DNA of 60,000 bases from Nymphaea colorata (Eukaryota > Streptophyta > Magnoliopsida > Nymphaeales > Nymphaeaceae): assembly GCF_008831285.2 (NCBI RefSeq), contig NC_045140.1:16120370-16180369 (forward strand), in the 5' to 3' direction. Both the position numbers and the translations under genes were made by a program. This document shows, piece by piece, positions 34,201 through 47,100 of this stretch. Below the pieces are notes generated by a model. That model did not search any database. It was not told where the DNA came from and saw only the letters and a program-made list of their open reading frames with translations. Every line of letters begins with the position of its first letter. Within the stretch, counting starts at the first letter, position 1.

Positions 34201-37200
34201 CCGATCTTCCAAATTCTGCACAGTGTTGAAACTAAATGCTGTTCCTTCTTCTCCCTTTTTTAATATTTTCTTTTTATTTTTAAAAGGCTCTGTGATTTGA
34301 ATGCGCTTTGGTACCAGTTCCTGTGCATCCTTCCCCGTTCCTACTATGAACAAGCCGGTCCCTTCCGGTCTCCCTATGTTTGCTTTGGAGCTATCATCAC
34401 CTCGAGCGTCCCGGAACCATTTTTAATGCACCATTTTTGGCCGGATGGACACCGTCGACACTCTCCCTTGGGTTTGGGTTGGTAGATGAACCATGCGGAT
34501 CGATTATGCTCAAATCTAAACGGGAGCTCTTCTATACAACCCTTTTTTCCATTAATTGTTGCGTTTTAGGGCTTCAGCCAACACTATTATATATTATATC
34601 TTATAAAAGATACATAGCATAACGTAATGCATAAACAAATTAGCTGCTAGAGGTGGGATTTTTTTTTGTCTTTTTCACTAAATTTATTCCACAAGAGAAA
34701 GTCATACTTGTTGGTTTTATATTCTTTTAGGATGTGTTGGATTATCTCCGATTTTAGAGCTGAGGTGATACAAGATCTTAGGGCCTTTAGTTCTAAGATT
34801 CTAAACCCTCGAATTCTCATGACGGTTTGAAAGATACAAAGTTTACACTGTGGATATGATAAACCTTGCATGAACTACTAAATTGAAACCTGGAACCAAA
34901 CGCTCGCTCATTTCCTGACCTTTCGCCCTGGTCGTGGGTTTGTGACAGTTCGCTGCTTGCACACGCAAGGGGATGGTTCGGTTTGTAGAACGGATTTGGT
35001 GTACGTGTGTTTGTGTTAAGTTTTGGTTCAAACACTTTGTGGAAGTCGGTTACTTATGTTGTTCTCCAAAATTTTAACCATTCATCCACAGTGCATGGTT
35101 AAAGGCCCAGAGACCCATGCTTGGACCATTTACTCGGATATAAAGATCAGATCCTATAAAATTCACAAAAATTTCTCTCTGAATATTTGTCCTTCAAGTT
35201 CTTAAAATTTTTGAAGCATGTGAGCAACAATACGATGGCCGGACTTTTGGAAAAGCAAGTAAAGTTTGATGCCTAAGACTGGTATAGGACTCCAATTTGA
35301 AGCTTGAAGTAAGTGACTGAAATTTTTTGGAAGGGAAGACGCAGTGCAACCGTATTGCTTATGATCCTTCCTTTTCCATCTTGGTGGCAAAAAGCAAGCT
35401 ACAGCTGGATCGCCACGGCTTGGGCCCGATCTCTCAGGCCCTCAAATGGACCGGAGCTTATTCAATCACTGCCGGGCCCGATGAAATATCTGTTCCTATC
35501 TTACCAATCTTCATTTTGGTGGGTCCCAGCTCAGCTAATCAGCTCAAAATGGCCCCCGCAAATACGCATTTCCCATCTCAGGCCTGGCGCCAAAGAAATC
35601 TGAACAGCTCATGGGCCTCGGTTCGTTTACCCAAACGCCAGCTGTGGAACTCGGCTGCTGGTTGTTGTTGTGACAAGCCATTTATATGCTAGCTCAACCA
35701 AGACGAGTATACATATATATATATATATAGACAGTTAGACACACACACAATAGGCACAAACTAGGATGACGCGAAGCATGTTTATAGATATGAACAAGAT
35801 TAGGAATGCTCTTTTTTCCTAACAAGTTGATCGCGGATGAGTTTTTGACGAGAACGAAACTGAGAGAGTCGCACTGTTAATCTTCCAGCTATACCAAGTT
35901 ACCCACTATGGCACATATCCACTTAGGGATGAATTTGAGCAGGTGGTAGGAGGGAATGTGATGGTACTTTGTTTAAACAATGCTCCCTGCGAAATATATG
36001 ACCATATTGTAAAATCTTTCTCCTCAAGTTGATGAATTAGCGATATTTTCTGACGCATAGTTATGAGAAAGGTCGACTTGACACGTCTCTTTATCAAAAT
36101 GTGCATCTCGTTTTGGCTTTGATCATGACTTTCCAGTTTCCCTTCCTTACTAGAATTTCATCGTTCTGTAAAACTTTTTCTGATCTTCTCTCGCCTTGAC
36201 GTGTCGCTTTCTGTGTTCGCTTGTTTGCCGGTGAAATTCGGTACGGCCTTTTTCTTTATGGGAAAACAATTAAGAACTAAAAATGGTTGCCTTCTATATT
36301 TTGGGTAAGCTTTTGCTAATGAAAACTGCAGACGAATAAAATGTGTCGACTTCTTTGGTGCCAACGCTTTCTTGTTCTAAATTTTTGTCCATGGTTGGGT
36401 AGAATCCAGAGGGAGGGGCAGATCTGTCGTCCCCTTTTAGAAGAAGGGGCAACAATGTCTTTCTCCAGCATGAGAACATTGAAGTTTTTTTCGTTTGGTT
36501 AAATAAAGTTTTTAAACTGACTACTTAAAGCAAAGCATCACCAACAGTTGCGTGAAATTTTCGGTTTTGAAAGCAGGGAAGGAAGGAATCCTCGCGTAAT
36601 CAGTCACCATCTTTTCTAGCAACTTACTGCTAGTCAAAGTTATTGTTGACCTGCCCCCTGTTGCCCTTGGAACTGCTTCAATAAGTGCCAGTTTCTTTGT
36701 TGTGATTGTTTTTTTTCCAATAAAAGATTGCTTGGAGTTAGGCTTTTGTTTTTTCCATCAAAGAAAGAAAAAAGATCTTCTCTTCTTTTAGGATTTTAAC
36801 TTTCTTTGGGATCAACAAAATCGACCATTCTTCCCTTCGCAATTTCCCCAAACCCCAATATTGAAGCGTGTGACGATTCTAGAAGGACAGGATTTTACAA
36901 CCTGCCTAGAATTTCCAAGCTATTTTCGGCGATACCTTTTTAATCTCAGCTATAGTTTTAGATTCATATAACAAGCCAATTACTAGGTGCGATATTAGTT
37001 GTAGATAATATTTGGCATCAATGGTACTAGAGACCCGTCGTCTACAGATAGATAATGAGATACTGAGTCCATGGGCACGGTAAGCTTCCGGCTGAAATGT
37101 GATGGAGTACAAGCCTTTGCAACAAGCTTAGATGCAAATACCCTGTAATCTCAAATGTTTAAGCTCTTTAAATCGGCTTTAAAAATGTAGAGTGAATTGC

Positions 37201-40200
37201 AAGGTTAATTTTGATAGCATCCAGTCTTTGGAGTAAGAAACAATTATTGAAAATTGATTTTTTCGCTATTTCAAAATTTGACAGTCATAAAGATGCCTAG
37301 ATCTTTGTGATTAACGAAAAAAACTTTCACATCAAAGCGCTGCTGCCGATTGGCTAAATCAGGCTGGATCGATTGTGAATAAGCTAGATATATAAAAAAT
37401 GATTTTAAATAGACATATACGTATATATGATAATTAATTCAAAATAAAATATTTAAAAAAAAAGTTCAATGCTGACAAGTGACGCTCTTGAATGGGCAAT
37501 TGAACCGAATTGGTTTGATTCGAAGGCCTTTTCTAAGTAAAATCAGCCACGTAGTAGACGTGCGCCAACATATGAACATCGAGATTGAAAAGGTCTCTAT
37601 TTGTAACGGGCTCCAATTTCCAAACCGCTTTCTAATTGCCCTACTAACTGGGGACGTAGGGTCATGGAGATGCAGATTATTCTTTAATGCTGGTCTGATT
37701 GTGAGAGAAAAAATTCCGTGGTAACTTTCGGTAAGGTCAGGATACGCCAGGCCAATAGTGGTCCGAGAAGTTGCGTACCCGTAGCCGAAAACGTTTTAAC
37801 CTGACTAGTTTTACTGCGCGTTACTCTTAGAACTTGACGGAGTAAATTGGAGTCCTCCAAGTTTTCGCAGTTGACTGCAAAACAAAAATGACCAACTCCA
37901 CAACTCCAAAGGACGGCACCTATATGAAGGTTAATTCCACAACAGACGAAGTCGACTTTTGGCAGTGTCTTCCAGAGTTGCATGCTAGATCCACACTGAC
38001 GAAGTGGAATCTTTTGTGAACCAAGGAAAAATGGATGTGAATTACCTTTTTATTCGCTTTCTGATTTTGTATCCAGTTTTATTACTGCGGACCGCACCCG
38101 TTGGTTTCTGGGTATGTAAGGTGGATCAGATCCAATGTAGCTCTTTAAATCCGTTCCTTGATGACCATGTATTTGGCCCTCCTCAAGGTGATCAGTTGAG
38201 GCTCCTAGTTGTTTGGCCATAAAGGTTATTCGTATAGATTTGGATGTTGAAAAAACATATTTCCATAGAAAAGTAAACCGCATTGAAGGTAAAGAAAGGA
38301 GAGGGTTGTCTCTTGTACCGTCCTAGCCCGTTTCCTTTGAGACAAGAGAGTAAAAGAAAAGACAAGTTGTCTGATCCTACTTTCCGGATGATGCGTAATG
38401 CTGCCAATTTGTCACGCAAAAGACCTGCTTCTTCTTTCTCCCCGTCTTTCACTGGCACGTTCTACGGATTAATTTGGTCCTTACCGTGCTCGTTGTTTCT
38501 GCCATTTTTAGTCTGATTATTCCTATCCTTCAAAATGGTTGAAGTATATCCATGTATGAAAGAGTGAAAGAGATGACTTTGGCTCGCTTGAGCATGACTG
38601 TTTGATTAGTTAACCTTGAAAGGCAGGTTTGAAATTGGTCGACTTGCATAGCCATCAAGGCATCGAGTAGCAAAGGGCCTTGAGATTGACAACGAATTCT
38701 GGCTCTCTTTGTCATCGCTTCTGTGGAAATGCTTAATTATTCAGTGCTATACACTGCCAAGCTGCGCCCTGTTCTGTTTGTGGTCGGCAGTATGTTTGCA
38801 GTTAAAGAGGTGAGTAAGACAGGAAGAAGGGAATCTCTAGTGATTCTTGAGAAAAGAAACAAAATATTGTTGGCTGGAAACCAAAATTGAGAATACACAT
38901 TATATATATCCAGCCAGTTACTCCTGCTTCATTGCCCTGCTGACGCCCAGGTGGTGGTGAGGCCTGGGACTACTGCTTGAAGTGTAAGGATCACGGAAGA
39001 AAATACTCCAGGTGGTATTAATTCAGGTTCTAGAAAGGGTACCCAACAGTATGCAGTCGCTAGCTAGTCCCCTTGAGGTGTGTTGTTTTAATGTTGATGT
39101 TGCTGCCATGTCGCATATGCAGAAAAAGGAGGACGCCGGTAGTCTTCGAGTTAGACGAACTAACCATCAACAGTCTCGCCGAGGTAACAGTCTTTTTTAT
39201 TCAATTTTGGTGTTTACATTTTAGCACCAAACACACTTTCAGCACCAATAATTCAGTTCGGAAATGGGAGAACGGTTTCTTGCTTTAGTTGCCATAATTT
39301 TGCGGGCTAAAAACGATTCAATTTTAGTGTACAGAGGTACACTGATAGAGATACTACATTCTTTATTCTTTGAAAAGGAAACATGTGAAATCAGGATAGT
39401 TTTCTGCCTGGTCAGAAAACTAGGACCGCCAAGAATGAGCCAAGATTATGTAGTCTTTAGCATTTAAAATGTACACAGTGGCATTTGTTTTTGGAGGTCG
39501 TACCCGTGACAGCCACTACCGCAGGCACAACTTGCCTATTAATTTTCATGCAGTATGGTGCACCTGTGCTGTCTACGTGATTATTGTTGGTGCCCCTACC
39601 TTCCAGATATCATGTGGACAGGTGATTACAAGCTAACGTCGATTAATAGGTATTACTGTAGTTATGCCAAAAAGTTTAGGCTGATCCCCGAGATGCTGTT
39701 CGTTTTGAAATATTAAGATTGTGTTTGCGCCCTTGTTTTAATTTGGCCGAGCACAAGCTAGTTAAGAAAAGCTATGTATTATTTTGTATACCAAGCTTTG
39801 AGGTAAGATACGTTCAAAACTTCTCTTACTTGACTAGTCCATAATCAGGGCACAACCTAGAGCTGTTCGTAACCAGAATATCACATAACAACAAAATTTG
39901 GTTCATATTTGACAGTTGGAGCGCTAGCAGCTATTTTGGTTTTTGCTACTTCGTGTTGATTAGCTCACAAGAGTTTTGTTGCTTAGTGATCAGGTTGTCA
40001 CACGTTATAGTCTCACGGGCTGGGTGGCCATTACCCCTACGCTACTCATTGACTACATGTCATTTGAAACAGATGTAGTGGTACATTAGCCATTTGGTAA
40101 GCGGGGGACGTTTGTTTTGTTTAACCAGGTGGAATGTTACGAGAATAAGGAAGACTGAGGGTTTCACTGTATCAGTTACGGATGCTTTTAAAAATCAGAG

Positions 40201-40250
40201 GACCAGTCACCTAACCTGAACAAAACGGGGGTTGTAACGGTAGACAGACC
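31263..40250. other. Nine-kilobase gene-poor stretch
   Basis: No coding gene, RNA gene or transposon protein was recognised. The longest open frame (32759-33700, 313 codons) crosses T-runs and contains no domain, and is treated as chance. From about 33250 to 34260 the sequence is more GC-rich and leader-like, with a (GGAC)4 run (33360-33377) and a donor-like ACAG|GTGAGT near 33402, possibly an unannotated transcript start. Short TA runs occur near 32252-32269 and 35711-35728. Confidence 0.4.
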
Positions 40251-40254
40251 GGAA

Positions 40255-40260
40255 TATATA
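40255..40260 (+). promoter_or_regulatory. Candidate TATA box of the RLCK gene
   Basis: GGAATATATAG lies 353 bp before the kinase ATG. If used, it gives a leader of about 325 nt. TAACGG nearby upstream (about 40235) resembles an MSA core, but a single hexamer is weak evidence. Confidence 0.4.
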
Positions 40261-40312
40261 GTGATCGTGCGGGAGAAAAGAAAACCGTATTCCAGAAATC
40301 GCCAAGTGGAGG

Positions 40313-40573
40313 ATGATCTTGAATCGTCGTAGTTTCTTCGTCGACATTGTTAATCTCTTATTTACGTCCTTCCCTGTAGGCATATTTGTTATATATATTC
40401 TTTTCTTTTCATTGGCAGCTTGTACATCACCTGATCATTTTGTCATCATCCATCTTCTACTAACCCTCCCTGCTTTGCTTCTTTGTTATATTGGATGTCA
40501 ACACAGGGTTAGGGGAACGAAAATGAGAGGAGATCAGCGTTGCCCACCTCTTCTCTTCCTCCCTTCTAACTAG
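40313..40573 (+). other. Upstream ORF (86 codons) in the kinase leader
   Basis: An ATG at 40313 opens a frame that stops at 40573, 39 bp before the kinase ATG at 40613 and in a different frame. The predicted peptide is strongly hydrophobic in its first half and has no recognised family. If the TATA at 40255 is used and the leader is unspliced, this frame would lower translation of the kinase. It could equally be chance. Confidence 0.3.
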
Positions 40574-40612
40574 AAAACTGTTCAGTATTCACTCGAGCAG
40601 AACAACAAAAAA

Positions 40613-43600
40613 ATGAGGTCTCTCCTTGTGCGCAAGAATAGTTTGAAGAGATTGTTCTCGTTCGGCCGCCGCTCTGCGGATGACGATAGCCCCAAGGAGG
40701 ACGGGCTGCCGGAAACCGAGGCTTCAAAACCGACTGAGATTTTCCCCCACATAGAACCGCTGACCAAACCAGCATGGAGGTGTTTCTCTTATGAAGAAGT
40801 CTTCGAGGCCACAAATGGGTTTCATTCCGGTTCGTCCATAGAATTCTTTGCCTACTTGTTTTCCCTCTTAACTACTGATTTCTGTGAACAATTGTCACAA
40901 ATCTTGTTCATGGTAACAGATAATCTGGTTGGACAAGGAGGGTATGCGGAGGTGTACAGGGGAGTCCTGAAAGAAGGGCAAGTCATAGCTGTGAAGAGGC
41001 TTACCAGAGCTGCAACGGATGAGCAGAGAGAGAAGGAATTTTTGACAGAGCTTGGAACCATTGGCCACGTATGTCATCCCAATATTTCGTGCCTAATTGG
41101 TTGCTGCATCGACAACGGCCTCCACTTGATATTCGAGTTCTCTGCTCATGGTTGTGTGGCTTCTCGTTTACATGGTATTAACGGAAAAAGCAGAAGAAAC
41201 TGCTTTTTTGCTTTACAGGATTTGTCTGGACTTCTTCATTTTCCGCCGTCTTCATTTAAATTGCCTTTTTTCTGAAATTAGTTGGTGCCATTGCAGATGA
41301 AGATTCACCGCCTATGGAGTGGAAAGTTAGGCACAAAATCGCCATGGGTGTTGCCCGTGGACTTCATTATCTGCATAAAGGATGCCAGAGAAGGATAATT
41401 CACAGGGATATCAAAGCATCCAATGTGCTTCTTACTGCAGATTTCGAGCCGCAGGTGAATCATTGTGAACTTGGTCTTTTTCATGCGTAGAGTGATGCAG
41501 TGGGCTTATCTGTCACCTGCTTTCTTTATTCTTATGTTTGGGATGGGAGAGTGGGTGCTTATTATTGTTGCTGATGTGCTGGCATTGTTTGGTGGATAAC
41601 TGCTGTATTAGTTTAGGGCAGGGTTTGTATTGGATGCTCGTTGCTTGGGGAAACTAAACTACCGTTTGTTGCGAGAAGATTTTCTTCAATTGTATTCCTT
41701 CTCTTTTTTTTTTTTGCAAACCAGAAAGAAGGCTGTAGCTATTTGGCTATTCACTCAAGTCACCAATAGAATTTCCACAAAACCATTCCCCAAAATTTTG
41801 ATCCAAATGGTTTTAATGTTCGTTGTGCCTCGATGATTGTCAGGCATTATTCAATTGAAATCTCTTACTCTCTCTCTTCCGCCCTCTCTCTCTCTCTGCC
41901 CCCTTTTTGAGGCAGAATATTATGGGACCAATCCTACTTTTTCTCATTGTTTTGTCTCCTTTCCTTTACAATGGGACCAAGCCTTCCATAATTGTTATCT
42001 TGTGGCTCTGCAGATTTCTGACTTTGGGCTTGCAAAGTGGCTACCATCTCAGTGGAGTCATCACTCTGTAACTCCAATTGAAGGAACTTTCGGGTTGGTG
42101 AACTCATTCTCTAACCACACAAAAGGCATACTGTTGTTAGCGGGCAAATTTCCCTGGTACTAATAACTGTGTTATCAGGTATTTGGCACCGGAGTATTTC
42201 ACTAATGGCATTGTCGATGAGAAGACCGACGTCTTTGCTTATGGTGTTCTTCTTTTGGAGCTAATCTCCAGCCGAAAACCCGTCGATGGGTCTCACCAAA
42301 ATTTACTTTCATGGGTAATTTGCATAATAAAGACGATTATATCTTCTGATATGATATAATACATTGGTATGTATCTTCTGATGTGACATACATTTTTCCA
42401 TAGGCCAAACCGCATCTGGAACAAGGGTGCTTTGAGAAGCTAGCGGATCCAAGACTTGAAGGCCAATACGATGAGCAGCAACTACAAAGGCTAGCGTCGG
42501 CTGCATCTTATTGTATCAGATCCTCAGCAATTTGGCGCCCTTCCATGAGCGAGGTATGTTGCATGATTTTTCTCATCCCCGCATCAATCATCATGGACTT
42601 ACTTTGTTCTTATTACACAAACGGAAACCGGATCAGATCAGATCATGCAATAAAAACCAAGTTAGGATCCACATGGTGACGGGTCCGGTGCGTGGACCCA
42701 CAGGTCCTTGATGGAGGACGAGGTCCCGTGGATTTGACAGTCGTGCGCTGTGGGACCGAGCTCTCGGTGCCAAAAATAGTCCTCACGTCCATTTTCTCAC
42801 GACTAGTTTAATTTTAACACATATTTGGGAAAAGACTTTTGGGAGGGCATAGCATATTCCGTCCTTTTGTGAATAATTAGAATGTGGGAAGGCTGGAGAT
42901 GTCCTTTTCAACAGTTTACATGGGGGGCCAAATGCAAAAAAAAAAAAAAAAAACAACTATTACTTTCGTTGTGCTGGCTCCAAGCGATGATCTACTGGCC
43001 TTTCAAAAAAAAATCCGTGACGTATACACCGTTCTTACAGGTGAAAAAGACGTTTTGTTAAATTTTCTATTTTGTTTGTTTAATTAAAAACGATATTTTT
43101 AGTTATTCAAGATGGCACGTCAAATTGTTTTTCTTGTCGTTGCTTTGGTGGACTTGAACCGTGGACCTAAGGGTCGATTTCTCAACCACTTTGAAGACGT
43201 AAGGCTGAAGACAATTTGCATGTGGTTCATACGCTAGTTGCTAGTAGATTCCCATAAGTTCAAAACTTTTTTTTTTTTTTTTAATGGTTGGTTGGTCAGA
43301 CTTAAATATCAATAGGAAACTTCTAGAAGATGAGATCATTGATTTGGCCACGGCTTGACAAACATTGCTTTAGCTAACTTGGGAAAGCATGTTTTGTTCC
43401 ACAAGAAATATATCGTATGCAATGCTGATTTAATTCCAAATAATGTCATACATCTAAGTTCCAAATGGAAAACCATGGTTTCGAACTTTATTTAACATAC
43501 ATTATATATTTATTTTTTTAAATGGAGGCTAACAGCCCGCAAACTTTAAGCACCCCATACCATATTCATGAATTGCGTGCTGCTGATATTTTACAATATA

Positions 43601-44188
43601 AAACATGAACCTTATTATATAAATAAGTTGAATGAACTTCTTGACATGAAAAATAAATCATCCAATATATTTAAACGGTTGGTATGGTCATTAGATGGCC
43701 TCATTAAAAAAAAAAAAGGAAAAAGAGACGTAGATTGAGCAAGATATTATGGTAAAGTGCACACAGACACATGCGATTTTCCATCCTTGAGAAATTAAGC
43801 GAAGCTATCAATGTTACCCAAAACATAATTCCTCAGCATTTTATAGATGAAAACAAATTAAGTTGTTTTTGCCCTGAAAAGACCAAATTTGTACCAGATG
43901 GCATGTGACCTTTTTTGTGTTGATCTTAATTCTACATCTTTCAGTAACCATAGTTTTGCATTTTGAATGTCTACAATGAATTGAGCGGAGCATGTGATAT
44001 TTATTGTTTATTTTCTTCTTCAGATACTGGAGTTGTTGGTGGACGGCCAAATCCGGGATTGTTGGACGATGCCGGCACAGGAGGAAGATGATGACTTCTG
44101 GGGCTTCGATGATCTCGAATTTGACGACCTGGACGGCGACAGCCCCTTGTTGACGCCTCCTCGCACATCAACCAGCAGTTTTAGATAA
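40613..44188 (+). CDS. Receptor-like cytoplasmic kinase, class VI (ROP-binding kinase-like)
   Basis: Seven exons in frame: 40613-40829, 40920-41174, 41297-41454, 42014-42093, 42179-42314, 42404-42553, 44024-44188, giving 386 aa. A short basic N-terminus (MRSLLVRKNSLKRLFSFGRR) has no signal peptide or membrane segment. WRCFSYEEVFEATNGF precedes the kinase domain, as in RLCK VI/RBK proteins. Catalytic features are all present: glycine loop GQGGYAEVY (77-85), K98 in IAVKRL, E116, HRD at 193-195 with IKASNVLL, DFG at 213-215, GTFGYLAPEY and DVFAYGVLLLEL. It is therefore predicted active on Ser/Thr. Arabidopsis relatives (RBK1, RBK2) bind ROP GTPases and act in polarity and pathogen or hormone signalling; ROP binding here is inferred. 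The C-terminal tail is acidic (EEDDDFWGFDDLEFDDLDGD). Intron 6 is 1.47 kb and the stop codon is followed by a run of A. Confidence 0.93.
43143..43195 (-). repeat. tRNA-like A/B-box segment, possible SINE head
   Basis: On the minus strand GGTTCAAGTCC (43150-43160) is a good Pol III B box, and about 20 bp before it AGTGGTTGAGAAATC (43178-43192) resembles an A box. No tRNA cloverleaf forms. This is typical of tRNA-derived SINE heads, but the element's limits are not visible. It lies in kinase intron 6, antisense to the gene. Confidence 0.35.
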
Positions 44189-47100
44189 AAAAAAAAAAAA
44201 TTGCCCGACGGCTCTCGACGCCCTCTGTTATTTGTAAATACATCCAAGGCCATCGACCGTTCAATCTTCTTCCGACCAGTTGCTTGGTCATGGATCCAAA
44301 TGATCGAAGTTACCTGCATCGGTCATGTAGGAACAGTGGAGTTCAAGAACTTGGTCGCGTTTTTGCGTGATCCCAACTGTACCTCCACGTTGAAAAGCCA
44401 ATAACACCACTTCTCGAGATCCTTTTTCCGTTTTTTTTTTTGAACTACCTACTGCATATTAAAGATATCAAGTGTTCTGGCTTTTGTTTTGTCAATTATC
44501 TCACACTTGACCGTCTTGGTTAAGTTGGACCGAACACCTTGCGACGAATCTTTGTCCATATCATTTTCTGTGGATTGCCAATTAATTTCTGTTTATGTTT
44601 CCAAAGGAAATCTCCAAAGGTCACTGGAAAGAATTCGCCTTACAGCTTGGGACCAGTTACACCGGGAGAGTTTTGTGGTGTTCTCGGGAGAAGATTTTTT
44701 TCCAGTTTCTCTTCTGACTAGAAAAAGGGGAAAGATTTTGCGGGCTTTAACATTTATACGTTTTGCTTGAGCACTTATCCATATATTTTCTAGTGGGTGC
44801 TCCCAATCGAGTCATCCAATACCTACAGACATGGGTATCTTTTTTAGGAGAAATGCTTTTTCCCTTTCTTTTTTTTGATGGAGAAAGAATCAAAGTCTTT
44901 CTTTTTCTTTTTCCTGAAAATTCCGAACCTGTCTCTCACATCACATGTATGGTTTCATAATTCATTTGTGTTTAAAGGCCAAAGTACTGCTCTCTTGTTT
45001 ATGGAAAAAGGCACTCCATTTCTTTAGGTGGCACTCAACCTCCTGTGTAGCTTTTAACATGGTTTACTAATAGTGGGATACTGGAGCATATTGGGTCTTC
45101 GACCTCAATATTTAAAAGGCTTTTCATGTGATCGGTTGCTTTTGTTTGTAAGGGTTCATTTGGTAAATGCACTCTGACCAGGCATAACAAACACTGGTGC
45201 TTTTTCCACTTGTAACAAAGAAAAGAGGATTGTGATCATAAAAAAAAAAACGAATCAAAAGAAAATGGTCGTAATTAACAAGAACTTTCTGTTCACAATT
45301 ATTCTTGAGACTCCTGCTGAAAATTGCGACTGTCATCAAATCGGCCGTTCACACACAAAAAAAAAATGTAGGTTACTTACTACCTTCTACTCGCCCGGCT
45401 TGATGAAAATTAAGAACTTTGGAACCTACGATTGTTGGTCACAACGTGTTCATCTGCAACCAACAATTGCTGGCTACCAACATTTGTAGCAAACTTTTAA
45501 GTAAGAGAATATTACGACCCACTGTTACCTCCAAAGTCAGACAAAGTATCTTTATCTTGGTGTTGTGTTCTACCATGTAATGTAGCACAGGAGCATAACA
45601 TACGGGCAACAGGTTTCATTCCTGGGCCACTAACCCTACCAGCAATGCTGTGCCCTTTTAGGTAAACTTCATAATAGATCCAACAAGCTCTTGTCTGCAT
45701 TATTTCACAAGATCACTAATGATTCTAGGTAAGAAACCCCAACTATAATTCGAAGTTTTCAACAGGAGTTCGCAGAACATGGCACATGCAACCCACAAAT
45801 GCGGGGGTCCATTTGCCTTTCACGACTGAAACATCTCAAATTTCCGGAGCTTAGTGCTTTCACATTAAGGTGGAGTTTTGATGTAAGCAATTGTCGAAGT
45901 GGGATAATATTTCTTCGTGCATTACAAGACAATAGAGTGATGTATCAGGAAAGTCCTCTAAGGGCGGGCTTGGTAATGCATGTCCCGATGCTATCCTGCC
46001 TTTTTGAGTGGTGGAAGCCATAAATCTGCATTCAGAGTGGACAATCGAACATACAGCCCCAAGTCAATGCAAAAATTCCTTATAAGTATGTATAATAATG
46101 CCAAATAAGATATTTATAAGCACAATTTAACGCAGAACGGGAATTGGCGCAGAACAATTTTGCCTGTAAAAATGACATTTCTGTTTCGTAAACCAGAACG
46201 GCATTCCCAAGATATTCCCATCAATCTTCTTTTATATTTTGAGATGACATCAAAAGAAGGCTTTCAAGTATCAAGAACATCACATTGCATGCCAAACGCC
46301 ATCCAAAATTTGGTTGGTATGGGTGAGGAGGCAGGGCGAGTGGCCAGTCACCAGACTCTCTCCCTTGACCACATCGGAAGGGACGGTCTTACAAGTAGTA
46401 CCTTCCTTTTCGTATAAGAGTTTAGGTGTAGAGTACGTTTCCTTTTCCATTTTTTCTCTTAAATGACCGTCCATGGTAGTTGCAACTGAACTATGACTTG
46501 CAGGCTTTGAATAGCGTAGGAACCGCACCTTTCAGAGTTGTTGCAAGGTTTGGTTTATATTATTATTATGCAAACTTTGGTTCATATTATAATCATGTGT
46601 ACTCTGATAGCATCAGCAGATTAGCTTCTTTAGTTATCACTCTTGTCCCTTGCTCAAAATATCCGTTCCCAAACGAATGCATCTGAATTGTACAAGCTTA
46701 GAATTTCTTTTAGGTGCTCTGTTAGAGCTCCTGCTGACACAAGGTGGGGTTAGTTGGAGTAATGGAGGAGTTGTTATTTGTGAAGGACTACTGGGAATAA
46801 GAGCCCGGTTGCTTGCAAGGGGTTGAAGGGAGAGGGCGTTTCTTTTTGTTGGTTGTTAATTGGGTTTTCCTTTCTCTTATATTTGTGTATTTAAAGTAAC
46901 CTTGAGAGATGAAACAGGCTTGAAAATGCTATTTTGTGATTGCTTAACACATATGTACTTGCCTTGAGAAACATTCTAGTTTTCTTTGGCCCCTAGATGC
47001 CGTTGTTTGCTCCTTGATTTCTTAATCACTAGGTTTTGCAGATAATTGCACGTCTCAATTTCATAAAATATTTGAGAATCTAATCCGAAAGTGACATAAA

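Noticed and set aside
35313-35692. Two overlapping frames of 96 and 121 codons
   Set aside because: Neither has a recognisable motif; both lie in unique DNA without promoter or splice signals.
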